Source: an uncultured Prevotella sp. (GTDB lineage: Bacteria; Bacteroidota; Bacteroidia; Bacteroidales; Bacteroidaceae). From it: 64,000 nucleotides of DNA. The notes beneath the pieces were generated by a model. That model was not told the DNA's origin and searched no databases. It worked only from the letters and a program-made list of their open reading frames with translations. Both the position numbers and the translations under genes were made by a program. This document shows positions 1 through 8,756 of the stretch, piece after piece. Each line of letters starts with the position of its first letter. Position 1 is the first letter of the stretch. The DNA lies in the NCBI GenBank assembly GCA_944319915.1, contig CALUEY010000032.1, forward strand, positions 16,876 to 80,875, read 5' to 3'.

Positions 1-2
1 GA

Positions 3-755
3 ACGCTCGACTGGGTGAAAGCCCGGGGCTATGACTATGTACACAGCCCCGAGAACGTGGGCGTGTGCCTTGCGCTAAACTCGCTCAGGCCGCTGGCCAA
101 GGCCGAATACATCTGCTACATGAACGACGACATGTACGTCTGCCCGCTCTGGGACAAGTACTTGTGTGACGAGATACGGCGCATCGGCACCAAGATGTTC
201 TTCCTTTCGGCCACGCTGATACAGCCCAGGCCTTTCTACTGCAAGAGCGTCATTGCCCCGGCAAACTATGGCGAGAGCGTGGGCAGCTTCCAGGAAGAGA
301 GGCTCCTGCGCGAGTACTCCTCGCTGCCCCACGCCGACTGGTTCGGGGCTACATGGCCGCCTAACGTGGTGCACCGCGACATCTGGGACCTCGTGGGCGG
401 CTACAGCATCGAGCTTTCGCCCGGAATGTACAGCGACCCCGACTTCGCTGCAAAGCTGTGGCTCGTTGGCGTAAGGCTTTTCAAGGGGCTCTCGGCCTGC
501 AGGGTTTACCATTTCGAGGCCAGGTCCACTTCCAGGATAAGGAAAAACAAGGGCAGTGCGCAGTTCCTCATGAAGTACGGCATAACGTCGTCCTCTTTCA
601 TGAAGTACGTGCTAAGGCGCGGCGAGCCTTTCGACGCCGGCGAGGTGGGGCGCGTTGACGCGGCCATGGTGAAGGCAAACCTCCTGAGGAGCAAGCTCAA
701 GAGGGTGCTCTACGTATTCAAGGACTTAATGGCAAGGAAGATATGGGAAGCGTGA
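3..755 (+). CDS. Glycosyltransferase family 2, 5' end outside the window
   Basis: The reading frame is open from base 3, and the first possible start (GTG at 15) gives a protein beginning inside the nucleotide-sugar binding domain, so the true N-terminus lies off the left edge. About 250 residues are visible. The metal-binding motif appears in YMNDDMYV, followed by a long acceptor-side region with GATWPPNVVHRD and a basic C-terminus. GT-A family 2 enzymes of this type add sugars to surface polysaccharide or lipooligosaccharide at the cytoplasmic face of the inner membrane. The next gene starts 13 bp before this one ends, so they are co-translated. The exact sugar cannot be inferred. Confidence 0.8.
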   Translation, partial: TLDWVKARGYDYVHSPENVGVCLALNSLRPLAKAEYICYMNDDMYVCPLWDKYLCDEIRRIGTKMFFLSATLIQPRPFYCKSVIAPANYGESVGSFQEERLLREYSSLPHADWFGATWPPNVVHRDIWDLVGGYSIELSPGMYSDPDFAAKLWLVGVRLFKGLSACRVYHFEARSTSRIRKNKGSAQFLMKYGITSSSFMKYVLRRGEPFDAGEVGRVDAAMVKANLLRSKLKRVLYVFKDLMARKIWEA

Positions 756-1528
756 ACCATGTAGATGGCATATCGGTGGTGATAAACACATACAACGCCG
801 AGAGGCACCTTGAGCGCGTGCTCGAGTCGGTGGGCGGCTTCGACGAGGTGGTGGTGTGCGACATGGAGAGCACCGACGGCACTGTGGCCATAGCCCGCAG
901 CCACGGCTGCAGGGTGGTAACGTTCCCCAAGGGCGACTGCGTGAGCGCCGAGCCTGCCCGGACCTTCGCCATACAGTCGGCTTCCTGCCGGTGGGTGCTG
1001 GTGGTTGATGCCGACGAGCTGGTCACTCCCGCCCTGCGCGATTACCTTTACGAAAGGGTAAGCCGCGCAGACTGCCCCGCCGGGCTGTGGCTTCCGAGGC
1101 GCAATTTCTTCATGGGCCGCTTCATGCACAGCAACTACCCCGACTACGTGCTCCGCTTTTTCATAAGGGAAGGCACCACTTGGCCGCCCTACGTCCACAC
1201 TTTCCCGCAGGTCTGCGGCCGCACGGAGCGCGTGCCCGCGGGCGGTGGCGGGCTGGCCTTGGTCCACCTGGCGAACGACACGATAAGGACCATCGTAGAC
1301 AAGACCAACCAGTACACCGAGAACGACGCGCTTAAGAAAGGCGGCCGCCATGGCAGCCTCAGGGCCTTGCTCTGGCGCCCCCTGTTCAGGTTCTTCAAGT
1401 CATACGTGCTCAAGGGCGGCTTCCGCGACGGGCGCGAGGGCTTCGTATGCGCCTGCTACGAGGGGCTCTACCAGTTCGTGATGGTAAGCAAGATAATGGA
1501 GAAGAAGCTACGCCGCGAAGTGGAGTGA
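743..1528 (+). CDS. Glycosyltransferase family 2 (WaaE/KdtX-like)
   Basis: This 261-residue GT-A enzyme has the family 2 start (ISVVINTYNAERHLERVLES), then a CDMESTDGT stretch and the DADE metal-binding motif (VVDADELV). The short N-terminal domain and a C-terminal region ending in several basic residues resemble the LPS-core WaaE/KdtX type, which acts on lipid-linked acceptors at the inner membrane. The ATG at 743 lies within the upstream coding sequence; a later start would remove the first strand of the fold. It sits in a run of polysaccharide genes on the plus strand. The WaaE-like subtype is inferred from size and motif order. Confidence 0.82.
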   Translation: MGSVNHVDGISVVINTYNAERHLERVLESVGGFDEVVVCDMESTDGTVAIARSHGCRVVTFPKGDCVSAEPARTFAIQSASCRWVLVVDADELVTPALRDYLYERVSRADCPAGLWLPRRNFFMGRFMHSNYPDYVLRFFIREGTTWPPYVHTFPQVCGRTERVPAGGGGLALVHLANDTIRTIVDKTNQYTENDALKKGGRHGSLRALLWRPLFRFFKSYVLKGGFRDGREGFVCACYEGLYQFVMVSKIMEKKLRREVE

Positions 1529-1544
1529 CCGGCAACCGACACCT

Positions 1545-1596
1545 TAGAGATAGCCGACAAGAAGAAACTATGATAGAGATAGCCGACAAGGAGAAA
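1545..1596 (+). repeat. 23-bp direct repeat spanning a start codon
   Basis: Bases 1545-1567 and 1574-1596 are the same 23-bp sequence with one mismatch (period 29). The first copy supplies the purine-rich stretch just upstream of the ATG at 1570; the second is the first coding segment of the next gene. The ribosome-binding region is therefore a copy of the gene's own start. Confidence 0.85.
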
Positions 1597-2757
1597 TGCT
1601 GTGGATGCGGCGCCTGCGCGCAGGCCTGCCCTGCCCGCTGCATCGCCATGCGCGAAGACGGCGAAGGCTTTGTCTACCCCGAGGCCGATGCAGGCAGGTG
1701 CATAGGCTGCGGGTTGTGCGAGAGGGTGTGCCCCGCGCTCAACCAGGGTGAGCCTTCGCGCAGCCCGGCGCCTTTCGCGGTGAGGGCCACCTCCGACGGC
1801 CTGCGGATGCAAGGCTCCTCGGGCGGCGTGTTCCCGGTGCTGGCCTCGCGCGTGGTCATGGGCGGCGGCTGCGTGTTTGGCGCGGCCTACGATTGCACCG
1901 CCAACGCCGCCAGGCACGTCTGTGCCGGCGAACTGGGCAGCCTGCCACGGCTCTTCGGCTCCAAGTACCTGCAGAGCGTGGCCGGCGAGTGCTTCGCCGA
2001 GGTCAGGGCCAAGCTCGGCGAAGGGCGCGAAGTGCTGTTCTGCGGAACCCCCTGCCAGGCGGCGGGGCTGCGCCGTTACCTTGGGCGCGCCCATGCCAAC
2101 CTGCTGCTTGTGGAGGTGATGTGCCACGGAGTGCCTTCGCAGCAGGCGTGGCGCCGATACCTGGCGGGCCTCGTGCCGGGCCTTGGCTCCGGGGCGGCTC
2201 GGGTGACGGGCGTCAGTTTCAGGTCGAAGCGCGAGCATGGCTGGAAGGACTACTGCGTAAGCATAAGCGCCTTGCGGGGGAACGCCCCGTTTGCCTATTC
2301 GGCCAAGTTCCAGGACGACGCCTTCATGCAGGGCTTCCTCAGCAACCTTTACCTGCGCCCCTCGTGCCACCACTGCCCGGCCCGTTCGGGCAAGAGCGGC
2401 AGCGACCTTACGCTCGGCGACTTCTGGGGGATATGGCAACTGCATCCCGAGCTTGACGACGACAAGGGCGTGAGCCTCGCCATAGCCCACACGCCGAAGG
2501 GCCTGAGGGCGCTGCGCAGCCCCGGGCTTGATTGCCTTGAGGTGGGCATGGAGGGCGCGCTTGCGCTCAACCCCGTGTACTCCGCCTCGGTTGGCGAGCC
2601 GGCAAGGAAGCGGCGCGAGTTCTTCAGGCGGCTGGAGGGCGGCGCCGAGGCCATGGGCGACATAGTGAGAGACTTGCTCACGGCCTGGCCCGATGCTTGG
2701 AAGCTGAGGTACAAGGCGCGCCTTGCCGCCATGAGGATAAAAGCACTGATGAGATGA
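1570..2757 (+). CDS. FrhB/FdhB-like iron-sulfur protein of a polysaccharide cluster
   Basis: The 395-residue protein opens with a two-cluster ferredoxin domain (CCGCGACAQACP and CIGCGLCERVCP, residues about 9-55). This is followed by the coenzyme F420 hydrogenase/dehydrogenase beta-subunit N- and C-terminal domains (CGTPCQAAGLRRYLG, EVMCHGVPS, CHHCPARSGKSGSDLTLGDFWG). In Bacteroidetes such proteins are found beside polysaccharide pyruvyl transferases, as here; a redox step on a nucleotide sugar or glycan is suspected but not established. The open frame runs back to 1447, but ATG 1570 gives the normal ferredoxin start and follows a purine-rich region. Its stop overlaps the next start in ATGA. 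Confidence 0.85.
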   Translation: MIEIADKEKCCGCGACAQACPARCIAMREDGEGFVYPEADAGRCIGCGLCERVCPALNQGEPSRSPAPFAVRATSDGLRMQGSSGGVFPVLASRVVMGGGCVFGAAYDCTANAARHVCAGELGSLPRLFGSKYLQSVAGECFAEVRAKLGEGREVLFCGTPCQAAGLRRYLGRAHANLLLVEVMCHGVPSQQAWRRYLAGLVPGLGSGAARVTGVSFRSKREHGWKDYCVSISALRGNAPFAYSAKFQDDAFMQGFLSNLYLRPSCHHCPARSGKSGSDLTLGDFWGIWQLHPELDDDKGVSLAIAHTPKGLRALRSPGLDCLEVGMEGALALNPVYSASVGEPARKRREFFRRLEGGAEAMGDIVRDLLTAWPDAWKLRYKARLAAMRIKALMR

Positions 2758-3887
2758 GGATAGGAATAATAACACAGCCGCTGGTGAACAACTACGGCGG
2801 GCTGCTGCAGAACTACGCCTTGCAGGAGACGCTGCGGCGCATGGGCCACGACCCCGTTACGATAGACCAGCCCATGTTCGGCCCCGTGCCGGCGGCCAAG
2901 GAGGCCTTTGCCAGGGCCAAGGCACGCTTGGCCTCGGCCCTCGGCGCGCTGCGGGGGCGCCCCGCCGTGGAGAGCAAGTATGAGGCGCGGCGGCGCCTGG
3001 CTGAGCGGTTGCCCTATGCAAGCAGCTTTGTAAGTGCGCACATAAGCAGCACAGGGAAGATATATGGGCGCCGGGCCATGGCGCAGGCGGCCCGCCAGGC
3101 CGGCATCGAGGGCCTCGTGGTAGGCAGCGACCAGGTGTGGCGCAAGGGGATGAACCCGCGCATGGAGGCTTGCTTCGGCGACTTTGCCGGCGACCTCGGC
3201 ATAGGCGTCATGGCCTACGCGGCGTCGTTCGGCGTCGACCAATGGCAGTTCGACGATGCCGAGACCGAGCTTTACGCCCGGCTCATAGGGCGGTTTTGCG
3301 CCGTGTCGGTGAGGGAGGCCTCGGGCGTGGGGCTATGCCGCGACCACCTGCGCGTGGAGGCCAGCCAAGTGCTTGACCCCACGATGCTCCTCGGGCGCGC
3401 CGACTACGGGCTGCTGGCCGGGGCCGGCTCCGGGCGCGGCGGCTCCGGCCGGCTGTTTGCCTACATACTCGACGCCGGCGAGGGCAAGTCGCGCTTCATC
3501 GGCCGGCTGGCCCGCGAGAGGGGCCTCGCCGTGGCCTGGGCCTCGCCCGGCGGCGGTGGCATCGCGGTTGAAGAGTGGGTGAGAAACTTTGCCGAGGCCG
3601 ACTTCGTGGTTTGCGACAGCTTCCACGGCGCCGTGTTCAGCATAATATTCAACAAGGATTTCCTGGCAATCTCCAACCCGGCGCGGGGCAACACCCGCTT
3701 CAGCAGCCTGCTCGCCATGTTCGGGCTGGGAGCAAGGCTGCTCGACGAAGGCCGCCTCGGCGAGGCGGCTGACCCCGGGGCGGTAGACTGGGACTGCGTA
3801 AACGGCGAGCTGGCGCGCCAGAGGGAGGCCTCGCTGGCCTTCCTGCGCGGCGGCCTTGCCAAGCTAAACAACAAGCAAGCGGAATGA
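2754..3887 (+). CDS. Polysaccharide pyruvyl transferase family protein
   Basis: This 377-residue protein belongs to the CsaB/WcaK-type pyruvyl transferase family, which transfers pyruvate from phosphoenolpyruvate to sugar hydroxyls. The N-terminus (MRIGIITQPLVNNYGGLLQN) has the usual NYG signature. VVGSDQVW, the DPT stretch (QVLDPTMLL) and DSFHGAVFSIIF near residue 300 are the family's active-site and GT-B-like landmarks. It starts inside the upstream stop (ATGA, 2754-2757), so it is translationally coupled to the FrhB-like gene. That pairing is recurrent in Bacteroidetes capsule or exopolysaccharide loci. The acceptor sugar is unknown. Confidence 0.88.
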   Translation: MRIGIITQPLVNNYGGLLQNYALQETLRRMGHDPVTIDQPMFGPVPAAKEAFARAKARLASALGALRGRPAVESKYEARRRLAERLPYASSFVSAHISSTGKIYGRRAMAQAARQAGIEGLVVGSDQVWRKGMNPRMEACFGDFAGDLGIGVMAYAASFGVDQWQFDDAETELYARLIGRFCAVSVREASGVGLCRDHLRVEASQVLDPTMLLGRADYGLLAGAGSGRGGSGRLFAYILDAGEGKSRFIGRLARERGLAVAWASPGGGGIAVEEWVRNFAEADFVVCDSFHGAVFSIIFNKDFLAISNPARGNTRFSSLLAMFGLGARLLDEGRLGEAADPGAVDWDCVNGELARQREASLAFLRGGLAKLNNKQAE

Positions 3888-4801
3888 AGATGGAAAGCAA
3901 GTGTGGCGGAAAGCCGCTGGTGAGCGTGATAATCCCATGCTACAGGCAGGCCGAGTACCTGCCCGAGGCGCTCGACTCGGTGATGGCGCAGACCTACGCC
4001 GAATGGGAGGCGATAGTGGTAGACGACGGCTCGCCCGACGACACGGCCGGCGTGGCCGGTCGCTATGCCGGGGCCGACGGGCGCATAAGGCTCGTGAGGA
4101 CTGAGAACGGCGGGGTGTCGGCTGCGCGCAACGTGGGCCTGCGCGAGGCCCGCGGGCTGTATGTGGTGGCCCTCGACGCCGACGACCGCATAGCCCCGCA
4201 GTATCTGGAGCGGCTGGTGGAGGCCTTCGGCACTGGCCGCGGCGCCGACGTGGCCTACTGCCGGTGGGCTTTCTTCGGCACAGCCAGCCGTGCCCCCGAG
4301 CTGCGCTACCTCGGCTACGGCCGGCTGCTCGTCAACAACGCCATATTCAGCTCGGCCATGTACCGCCGCGAGGATGCCCTGCGCATAGGCGGCTACGACG
4401 AGCAGATGCGCACCGGGTACGAGGACTGGGAGTTCTTCCTGAGGCTGCTCAACGAGCGGTCGCGCGTGGTGCAGCTGCCCGAGGTGATGTTCTTCTACCG
4501 CATAAAGGAGGTGTCGCGCAACACCCAGGCCAACGAGCGCGAGGCCGAGATAAACTTCTACATATACAAGAAGCACATAGACAAGTATCGCCGCCACTAT
4601 GGCGACCCGATAGCCGTGTACCGCGATTACGCCAGCCGCGGGGCCGAGCGCGAGTTCAAGGCGGCCAAGGACAGCATGAAGCGCAGCCCCGGCAGGGCCG
4701 CGGCATGGCTTGTGGCCAGGCGCTATGTGGGGGGCGGGGCCACGCCCGGGCGCAAGGCTGCCTTGCTCTTAAAGTTCGCCTGGTACTGGTTGCTGAGGTG
4801 A
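3884..4801 (+). CDS. Glycosyltransferase family 2
   Basis: A 305-residue WcaA-type enzyme. It has the canonical start VSVIIPCYRQAEYLPEALDS, the VVDDGSPDDT nucleotide-binding motif, GVSAARNVGL and the DADDRI metal-binding motif, then the acceptor-side GYEDWEFFLRLL. It is coupled to the pyruvyl transferase through a 4-bp ATGA overlap and is the last gene of the plus-strand glycan run. A perfect 18-bp hairpin follows about 65 bp downstream. The C-terminus (about residues 230-305) is basic and amphipathic, suggesting peripheral membrane attachment. Confidence 0.88.
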   Translation: MKMESKCGGKPLVSVIIPCYRQAEYLPEALDSVMAQTYAEWEAIVVDDGSPDDTAGVAGRYAGADGRIRLVRTENGGVSAARNVGLREARGLYVVALDADDRIAPQYLERLVEAFGTGRGADVAYCRWAFFGTASRAPELRYLGYGRLLVNNAIFSSAMYRREDALRIGGYDEQMRTGYEDWEFFLRLLNERSRVVQLPEVMFFYRIKEVSRNTQANEREAEINFYIYKKHIDKYRRHYGDPIAVYRDYASRGAEREFKAAKDSMKRSPGRAAAWLVARRYVGGGATPGRKAALLLKFAWYWLLR

Positions 4802-4864
4802 GCGCGCCGCCCACGCATAGCAAAAGGGGCCGTTCTGCAGCGCAAAACGGCCTGTATGAGGAGA

Positions 4865-4903
4865 CAAAACGGCCTGTTTCGCAACGCGAAACAGGCCGTT
4901 TTG
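4865..4903. terminator. Perfect 18-bp hairpin after the glycan operon
   Basis: Arms 4865-4882 and 4886-4903 are exact reverse complements around a 3-base loop. A third copy of the core AAAACGGCCTGT lies at 4843-4854. There is no T-run, so it may be a stabiliser or a dispersed repeat rather than a classic intrinsic terminator. Confidence 0.6.
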
Positions 4904-5049
4904 CAATCCATTGGCGCCCAGGCGGTTGCAAGAATGCAGCCTCACCCCCTGCCACTTGTGTGGAGGCGCAGGGTTTTGCGTCTCTGAATGATGGCTTCCA
5001 CAGCTTAGATGCAGTTTGGATTTCTTTTGCCGGTGATGGGCGCTGCCGT

Positions 5050-5094
5050 AAAAAAAAACGGGGCGGTTTCTTGATTTCACGCTTGCTCGCCCCG
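5050..5094 (-). terminator. Intrinsic terminator of the minus-strand glycan operon
   Basis: Read on the minus strand, CGGGGCG (5094-5088) pairs with CGCCCCG (5065-5059), followed directly by a run of nine U. It lies about 30 bp beyond the last gene of the operon, which ends at 5126. Confidence 0.75.
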
Positions 5095-5125
5095 GACTAT
5101 GGCGCGATGGTGGGCCGGAAGGCCC

Positions 5126-5989
5126 TCAGCGGTGTGTCCCCAAGGCGTTGCGCAGCAGCTTCAGCCCGTGCTGCAGGCAGTGGCTTAAGTGTGCCGCCGA
5201 GGGGCAGAAGTCGACGCAGAAGCCGGCCCACTGCCGGGCCATGGCGCGCAGAGGCAGGTCGGCTATGCGCAGCGTGCGGTAGAGGAAGCGGCTGGCCACG
5301 CGCTCGGTGTCGGCGCCGGTGGGCAGCGGCAGGCCTGCGGCCATGGGCAGCAGCTTGCTCCACTTGCGCCTGTGCAGTGCCACGGTGGCCTTGTGCCACT
5401 GCCTGTTGTAGCTGCCGGAGGAAAAGTGCGATATGTCGACCGAGGCGCACACGTAGTTGCGGTGGGTGCGCGCCAGCTCTATGGTGAAGTCTACGTCGTA
5501 GCAGTGGAAGCCCGTGAGGCTCGCCTCGTCGAAGGGGTGGGCCAGCGCCAGCGGGCGCCTCACGCAGATGGCGAAGCCGTCGAGCGCCACCACGGGCGTG
5601 AAGTCGCCCTCGGTGTTGAGCCGCGCCGGGCGGCCGTGGTCGCGGTAGTGCCACGCGTCGAACTTAGGCCCCTGGCTCCAGCCCGACGGAGTGTTGGCCA
5701 TGGCGCGGCAGCCCGCGAAGCCTATGGCTCCGCAGTCGGCCTCCTGGAGCTTGGCCGCCAGCAGGCTGCCCCAGCCCCGGGTGTGGAACTCCACGTCCTC
5801 GTGGAGGAACGCCAGCAGCGGGAACGTGGCGCGGGCCGCGCCCTCGTTGTAGACCTTGGCCAGCGGCAGGCCATTCCGCCGGTTGTCTACGATGATGGTC
5901 TCGTGGGGGCAGCCAATGGTCTCGGCCACGTTTTGCCTCACTCTCTCAGCCTTTTCGGGCGATATGCTGCATATTATTATGGAGAACAT
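5126..5989 (-). CDS. StrF-type glycosyltransferase family protein
   Basis: A 287-residue protein of the family 2 type often annotated as StrF-like (Glyco_tranf_2_5). The start MFSIIICSISPEKAERV, the ETIIVDNRRN and KVYNEGAARA stretches and the metal-binding region FLHEDVEFH match that subgroup. The C-terminal half (DVDFTIELARTHRNY) is the acceptor domain. It is the last gene of a six-gene minus-strand operon, 10 bp behind its neighbour. The substrate is not predictable. Confidence 0.8.
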   Translation of the reverse strand: MFSIIICSISPEKAERVRQNVAETIGCPHETIIVDNRRNGLPLAKVYNEGAARATFPLLAFLHEDVEFHTRGWGSLLAAKLQEADCGAIGFAGCRAMANTPSGWSQGPKFDAWHYRDHGRPARLNTEGDFTPVVALDGFAICVRRPLALAHPFDEASLTGFHCYDVDFTIELARTHRNYVCASVDISHFSSGSYNRQWHKATVALHRRKWSKLLPMAAGLPLPTGADTERVASRFLYRTLRIADLPLRAMARQWAGFCVDFCPSAAHLSHCLQHGLKLLRNALGTHR

Positions 5990-5999
5990 AAGCCTTGCT

Positions 6000-7034
6000 T
6001 CAGAACCTCACCAGCTTGAACGGCTTGCCGCCTATGAGCGCGCCTATGCGCGGGAAGCCGCTGTTGTACATCTTGCCCGTCTTGAGCAGGAGCACCCGCT
6101 CGGCGTGGCCCAGGGCCAGCAGGTCGGCGAAACTCTTGAGCTGCGCCCCGGCGGGCGAGTGGCTCTCGTAGTCCATGTGGGTGAGGCTGCCCGGCACGCG
6201 GTGCACGTAGGGCAGGCGCGCCGTGGCATGGTCGAGGAAGCCAACGCTGTCAGAGGTGAGCAGCACGGGCAGGCCGCCCTGCTTGCCGCTGGCGCCGTGG
6301 ATGCGCTCTATGGCCTGCAGGCACCGCTCCATGAGCCGCCGTCGCTCCTCGGGCGGCAGCACCTCGTACTGGCCGTCGCCCTCCTTGAAGTCGCCCAACA
6401 GCTGCTGGAAGCGGCACGTTACGGCCACGAACGGGCCTCCTGTCTCGCGGAGCACGCCATCGACGGCGCGGCTTAGGGCCTCGGAGGGCTTGAAAAGCTC
6501 CTCGAAGAGCGGCTTGAATCTCTTGCCTGCGGCTATGTGGGCGTTGGTGTAGACGTGCACCTGACGGTAGTCCTTGGCGAAGTTCTGCCTGAGCCACAGC
6601 CGCTGGAAGCCCTGTTCCACGTGGGTGCCGTTGGTGCCGCAGAACAAGGGCATGGCATCGCGGCTGTTGTAGCACATCTCGGCGTCGTCAACGGTCCAGT
6701 CAACGGCGTTGGGCAGCAGGTAGTCCTCAAGGCGGAACGGGTGGCGGAAGTATATCCTGAAGTCGATGCCCATGGCCTTGCACACCGAGTAGACCGACAC
6801 GAAGCCGCGCAGGCGGTCGCACAGTCCGCCGTGGTGCATCCGCCCGTCGGCCATGCACACCACCATCTTGCGGCTGTTACCGGCGCGCGGGGCGTCGGCG
6901 GTGTAATACCGCGCCACGTGTTTCTGCACCTCGCGGCGCCACTTGCCGCGCTGCTTGAACAGGTTCTGGAACACGTTCTGTATGTCCTTGCCCACCACGT
7001 GGGGCAGGCCTTCCTTGCCTTTCAGGGGTATCAT
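6000..7034 (-). CDS. Putative fucosyltransferase-like glycan enzyme
   Basis: A 344-residue protein. GGLCDRLRG at residues 69-77 resembles the N-terminal signature of GT23/NodZ-like and O-FucT-like GT-B folds, and AVTCRFQQLLGDF is a degenerate version of their H-x-R-x-G-D donor-binding motif. The C-terminus (LLLKTGKMYNSGFPRIGA) is the place where these folds carry a conserved donor loop. The ATG at 7034 overlaps the upstream stop (ATGA); the frame continues further upstream, but inside another gene. The position between glycosyltransferases supports a glycan role; the precise family is inference. Confidence 0.6.
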   Translation of the reverse strand: MIPLKGKEGLPHVVGKDIQNVFQNLFKQRGKWRREVQKHVARYYTADAPRAGNSRKMVVCMADGRMHHGGLCDRLRGFVSVYSVCKAMGIDFRIYFRHPFRLEDYLLPNAVDWTVDDAEMCYNSRDAMPLFCGTNGTHVEQGFQRLWLRQNFAKDYRQVHVYTNAHIAAGKRFKPLFEELFKPSEALSRAVDGVLRETGGPFVAVTCRFQQLLGDFKEGDGQYEVLPPEERRRLMERCLQAIERIHGASGKQGGLPVLLTSDSVGFLDHATARLPYVHRVPGSLTHMDYESHSPAGAQLKSFADLLALGHAERVLLLKTGKMYNSGFPRIGALIGGKPFKLVRF

Positions 7035-7900
7035 CTTCCTTGGATTTTGTCCTTGAACATCCGCTTGATGAGCTTCGTGAGCCTGCGCTGCGTGTTGGAT
7101 TTGCGCACGAAGAGGGGCAGCGTGGCCATGGGGAAGGCGTCGAGGGCCTTTATCTCGTCGTCGAGCGAAAGGCCGCTGGTGTGGGCCTCCGTTATGAAGC
7201 TGGCTATGCGCCCCTGCCACTCTTCCTTGTTGCCCCAGTAGTGGGCCACCCACGGCTCGGCGGGCTGCAGTTGCATGGCTTCCTGCATGGCTATGGAGAA
7301 GGCGTATTGCTCGGCGGTGAAGCAGCCGGCGCCGCAGCCGAGGATGGCGTCGCAGGCCTCGGTGGCCATGGCGCACACGGCAGCGGCGCGCCCCGCCGGT
7401 ATGCCTATCACGCCTGAGTTCCATACGTTGTGGCGCATGGACACGGTGCACCCGCCCACGCTCTTGCCTTTCATGGCGTTCCACATCCGCAGCGAGGCCC
7501 CCCTCATCGCCGACGGGTGGCCCTCGTCTTTGTGCATCAGCCCGGTGCCGCTGTCGAGCAGCTGGGCCATGCCGCTGGCGCCGCCTTGCAGGCAGGTGTC
7601 GCCGTCGAGGAACAGCAGGTGGGCGCCGGGGTTGCCTGCGGCGTGGCCCTCAAGGGCCTTTATCTTTGCCCTGAACACGTATCCCGTGCCGTTTATCCAC
7701 TCATCGAGCGTTGCTTTGCCGAGCTCCCTGACCTCCACACGGCCTGCCAGCCGGGCGTAGTGGCGCGGCCGGTCGGTGTAGACGGTCACCGTGTCCTGCC
7801 CGCGCTTGCCCCTGAGCACGGTGAGCATCGAGAAGTAGGCCTGCGTGTGGTAGGCTTGCGCGTTGCCGAACACGAGGTAAACGAAGTCAATCCTGTTCAT
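7031..7900 (-). CDS. GT8-like nucleotide-sugar transferase
   Basis: A 289-residue GT-A-like protein. It begins MNRIDFVYLVFGNA and carries a DxD metal motif in LLFLDGDTCLQ, an AEQYAFSIAMQE helix and WVAHYWGNKEEW near the end, an arrangement seen in GT8-like transferases. The start at 7900 lies in an ATGA overlap with the upstream gene, which argues against the longer frame. It belongs to the operon that includes an LpxL acyltransferase, so lipooligosaccharide is the likely target. Donor and acceptor are unknown. Confidence 0.68.
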   Translation of the reverse strand: MNRIDFVYLVFGNAQAYHTQAYFSMLTVLRGKRGQDTVTVYTDRPRHYARLAGRVEVRELGKATLDEWINGTGYVFRAKIKALEGHAAGNPGAHLLFLDGDTCLQGGASGMAQLLDSGTGLMHKDEGHPSAMRGASLRMWNAMKGKSVGGCTVSMRHNVWNSGVIGIPAGRAAAVCAMATEACDAILGCGAGCFTAEQYAFSIAMQEAMQLQPAEPWVAHYWGNKEEWQGRIASFITEAHTSGLSLDDEIKALDAFPMATLPLFVRKSNTQRRLTKLIKRMFKDKIQGR

Positions 7901-8715
7901 TCTATGCATCTGAATAATTGGTCGAAATGCTTGAAGTCGCCCTCCGCCAGAGGCTTTGCCTTGTCGTAGACCCAGCACAGCGGCTTGTCCTCATACATCG
8001 AGGCCACGAGCGAGAAAGTGCTCGGCGGGCCTATGATGTAGTCGCAAAGGGATAGCAGGCAGAGGTCTTCGGCTGCGTTGCCGCGGGCGAATTCCACCCT
8101 CATGCCGCCGAGGCGGGCGGTGTAGGCGGCCTGGTCGAGCGAGGGGTCGTTGCCGCATACGAACACGCAGGTGCGCTTGCCGGGGTGGAGCGCGGCGAAG
8201 CCGAGGGCCATGGCGGCGTAGTCTTCGTCGGTGTAGTAGTACTTGCCGCCGTTCCATGTCTTGTAGTCGCCCCGGCGGACGTGCAGCCCCAGGCGGATGT
8301 CGCAGCCTGCCGAGGCCCCGGCGGCGTACTGCCTTATTTTCCGGCTGATGGCCGCGTCGAATGCGAAGAGCCTCAGTATGTCGGGCTTGTACTTCAGGAA
8401 GAGGTCGTAGAACCTTACGTACCACCCGGCCACGACCACGTGGCGGTGCTCGAGCATGGCCTGCTCCTTGGCCCGGGTGTCTTCGCCGGGGTGGTCGAAG
8501 GTGACGGTCTTCAGCAGCCCGCATTTGGCGAGGTACTTCGCCGCCACGTATGTGAGGAAGTTGTGGAAGGGCGAGTGGCTTATGCTGAAGTATGGGTACT
8601 TGTAGCAGAAGCGCATGGAGACAGCCCTGCGCCCGTGCTCCCTGGCCCAGGCGTAAACGTGGCCGTACTGCAGCATATTGTTGCACATCCTGCCTTTGTC
8701 CTTGGCGAATATCAT
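7897..8715 (-). CDS. GT11-like alpha-1,2-fucosyltransferase family protein
   Basis: A 272-residue protein. KGRMCNNMLQY at residues 7-17 is a variant of the family 11 N-terminal signature, and LHVRRGDY near residue 155 is the diagnostic HxRRGDY donor motif. PPSTFSLVASM near the C-terminus matches the third conserved block. Family 11 enzymes transfer fucose from GDP-fucose to galactose. The start at 8715 places the signature at the normal distance from the N-terminus; upstream codons in the same frame lack homology-like features. It lies 41 bp behind the acyltransferase gene. Confidence 0.78.
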   Translation of the reverse strand: MIFAKDKGRMCNNMLQYGHVYAWAREHGRRAVSMRFCYKYPYFSISHSPFHNFLTYVAAKYLAKCGLLKTVTFDHPGEDTRAKEQAMLEHRHVVVAGWYVRFYDLFLKYKPDILRLFAFDAAISRKIRQYAAGASAGCDIRLGLHVRRGDYKTWNGGKYYYTDEDYAAMALGFAALHPGKRTCVFVCGNDPSLDQAAYTARLGGMRVEFARGNAAEDLCLLSLCDYIIGPPSTFSLVASMYEDKPLCWVYDKAKPLAEGDFKHFDQLFRCIE

Positions 8716-8756
8716 TGATAGGTGGGTGTTTGTTTGGTTTCCATCGGCGGGGCCGG

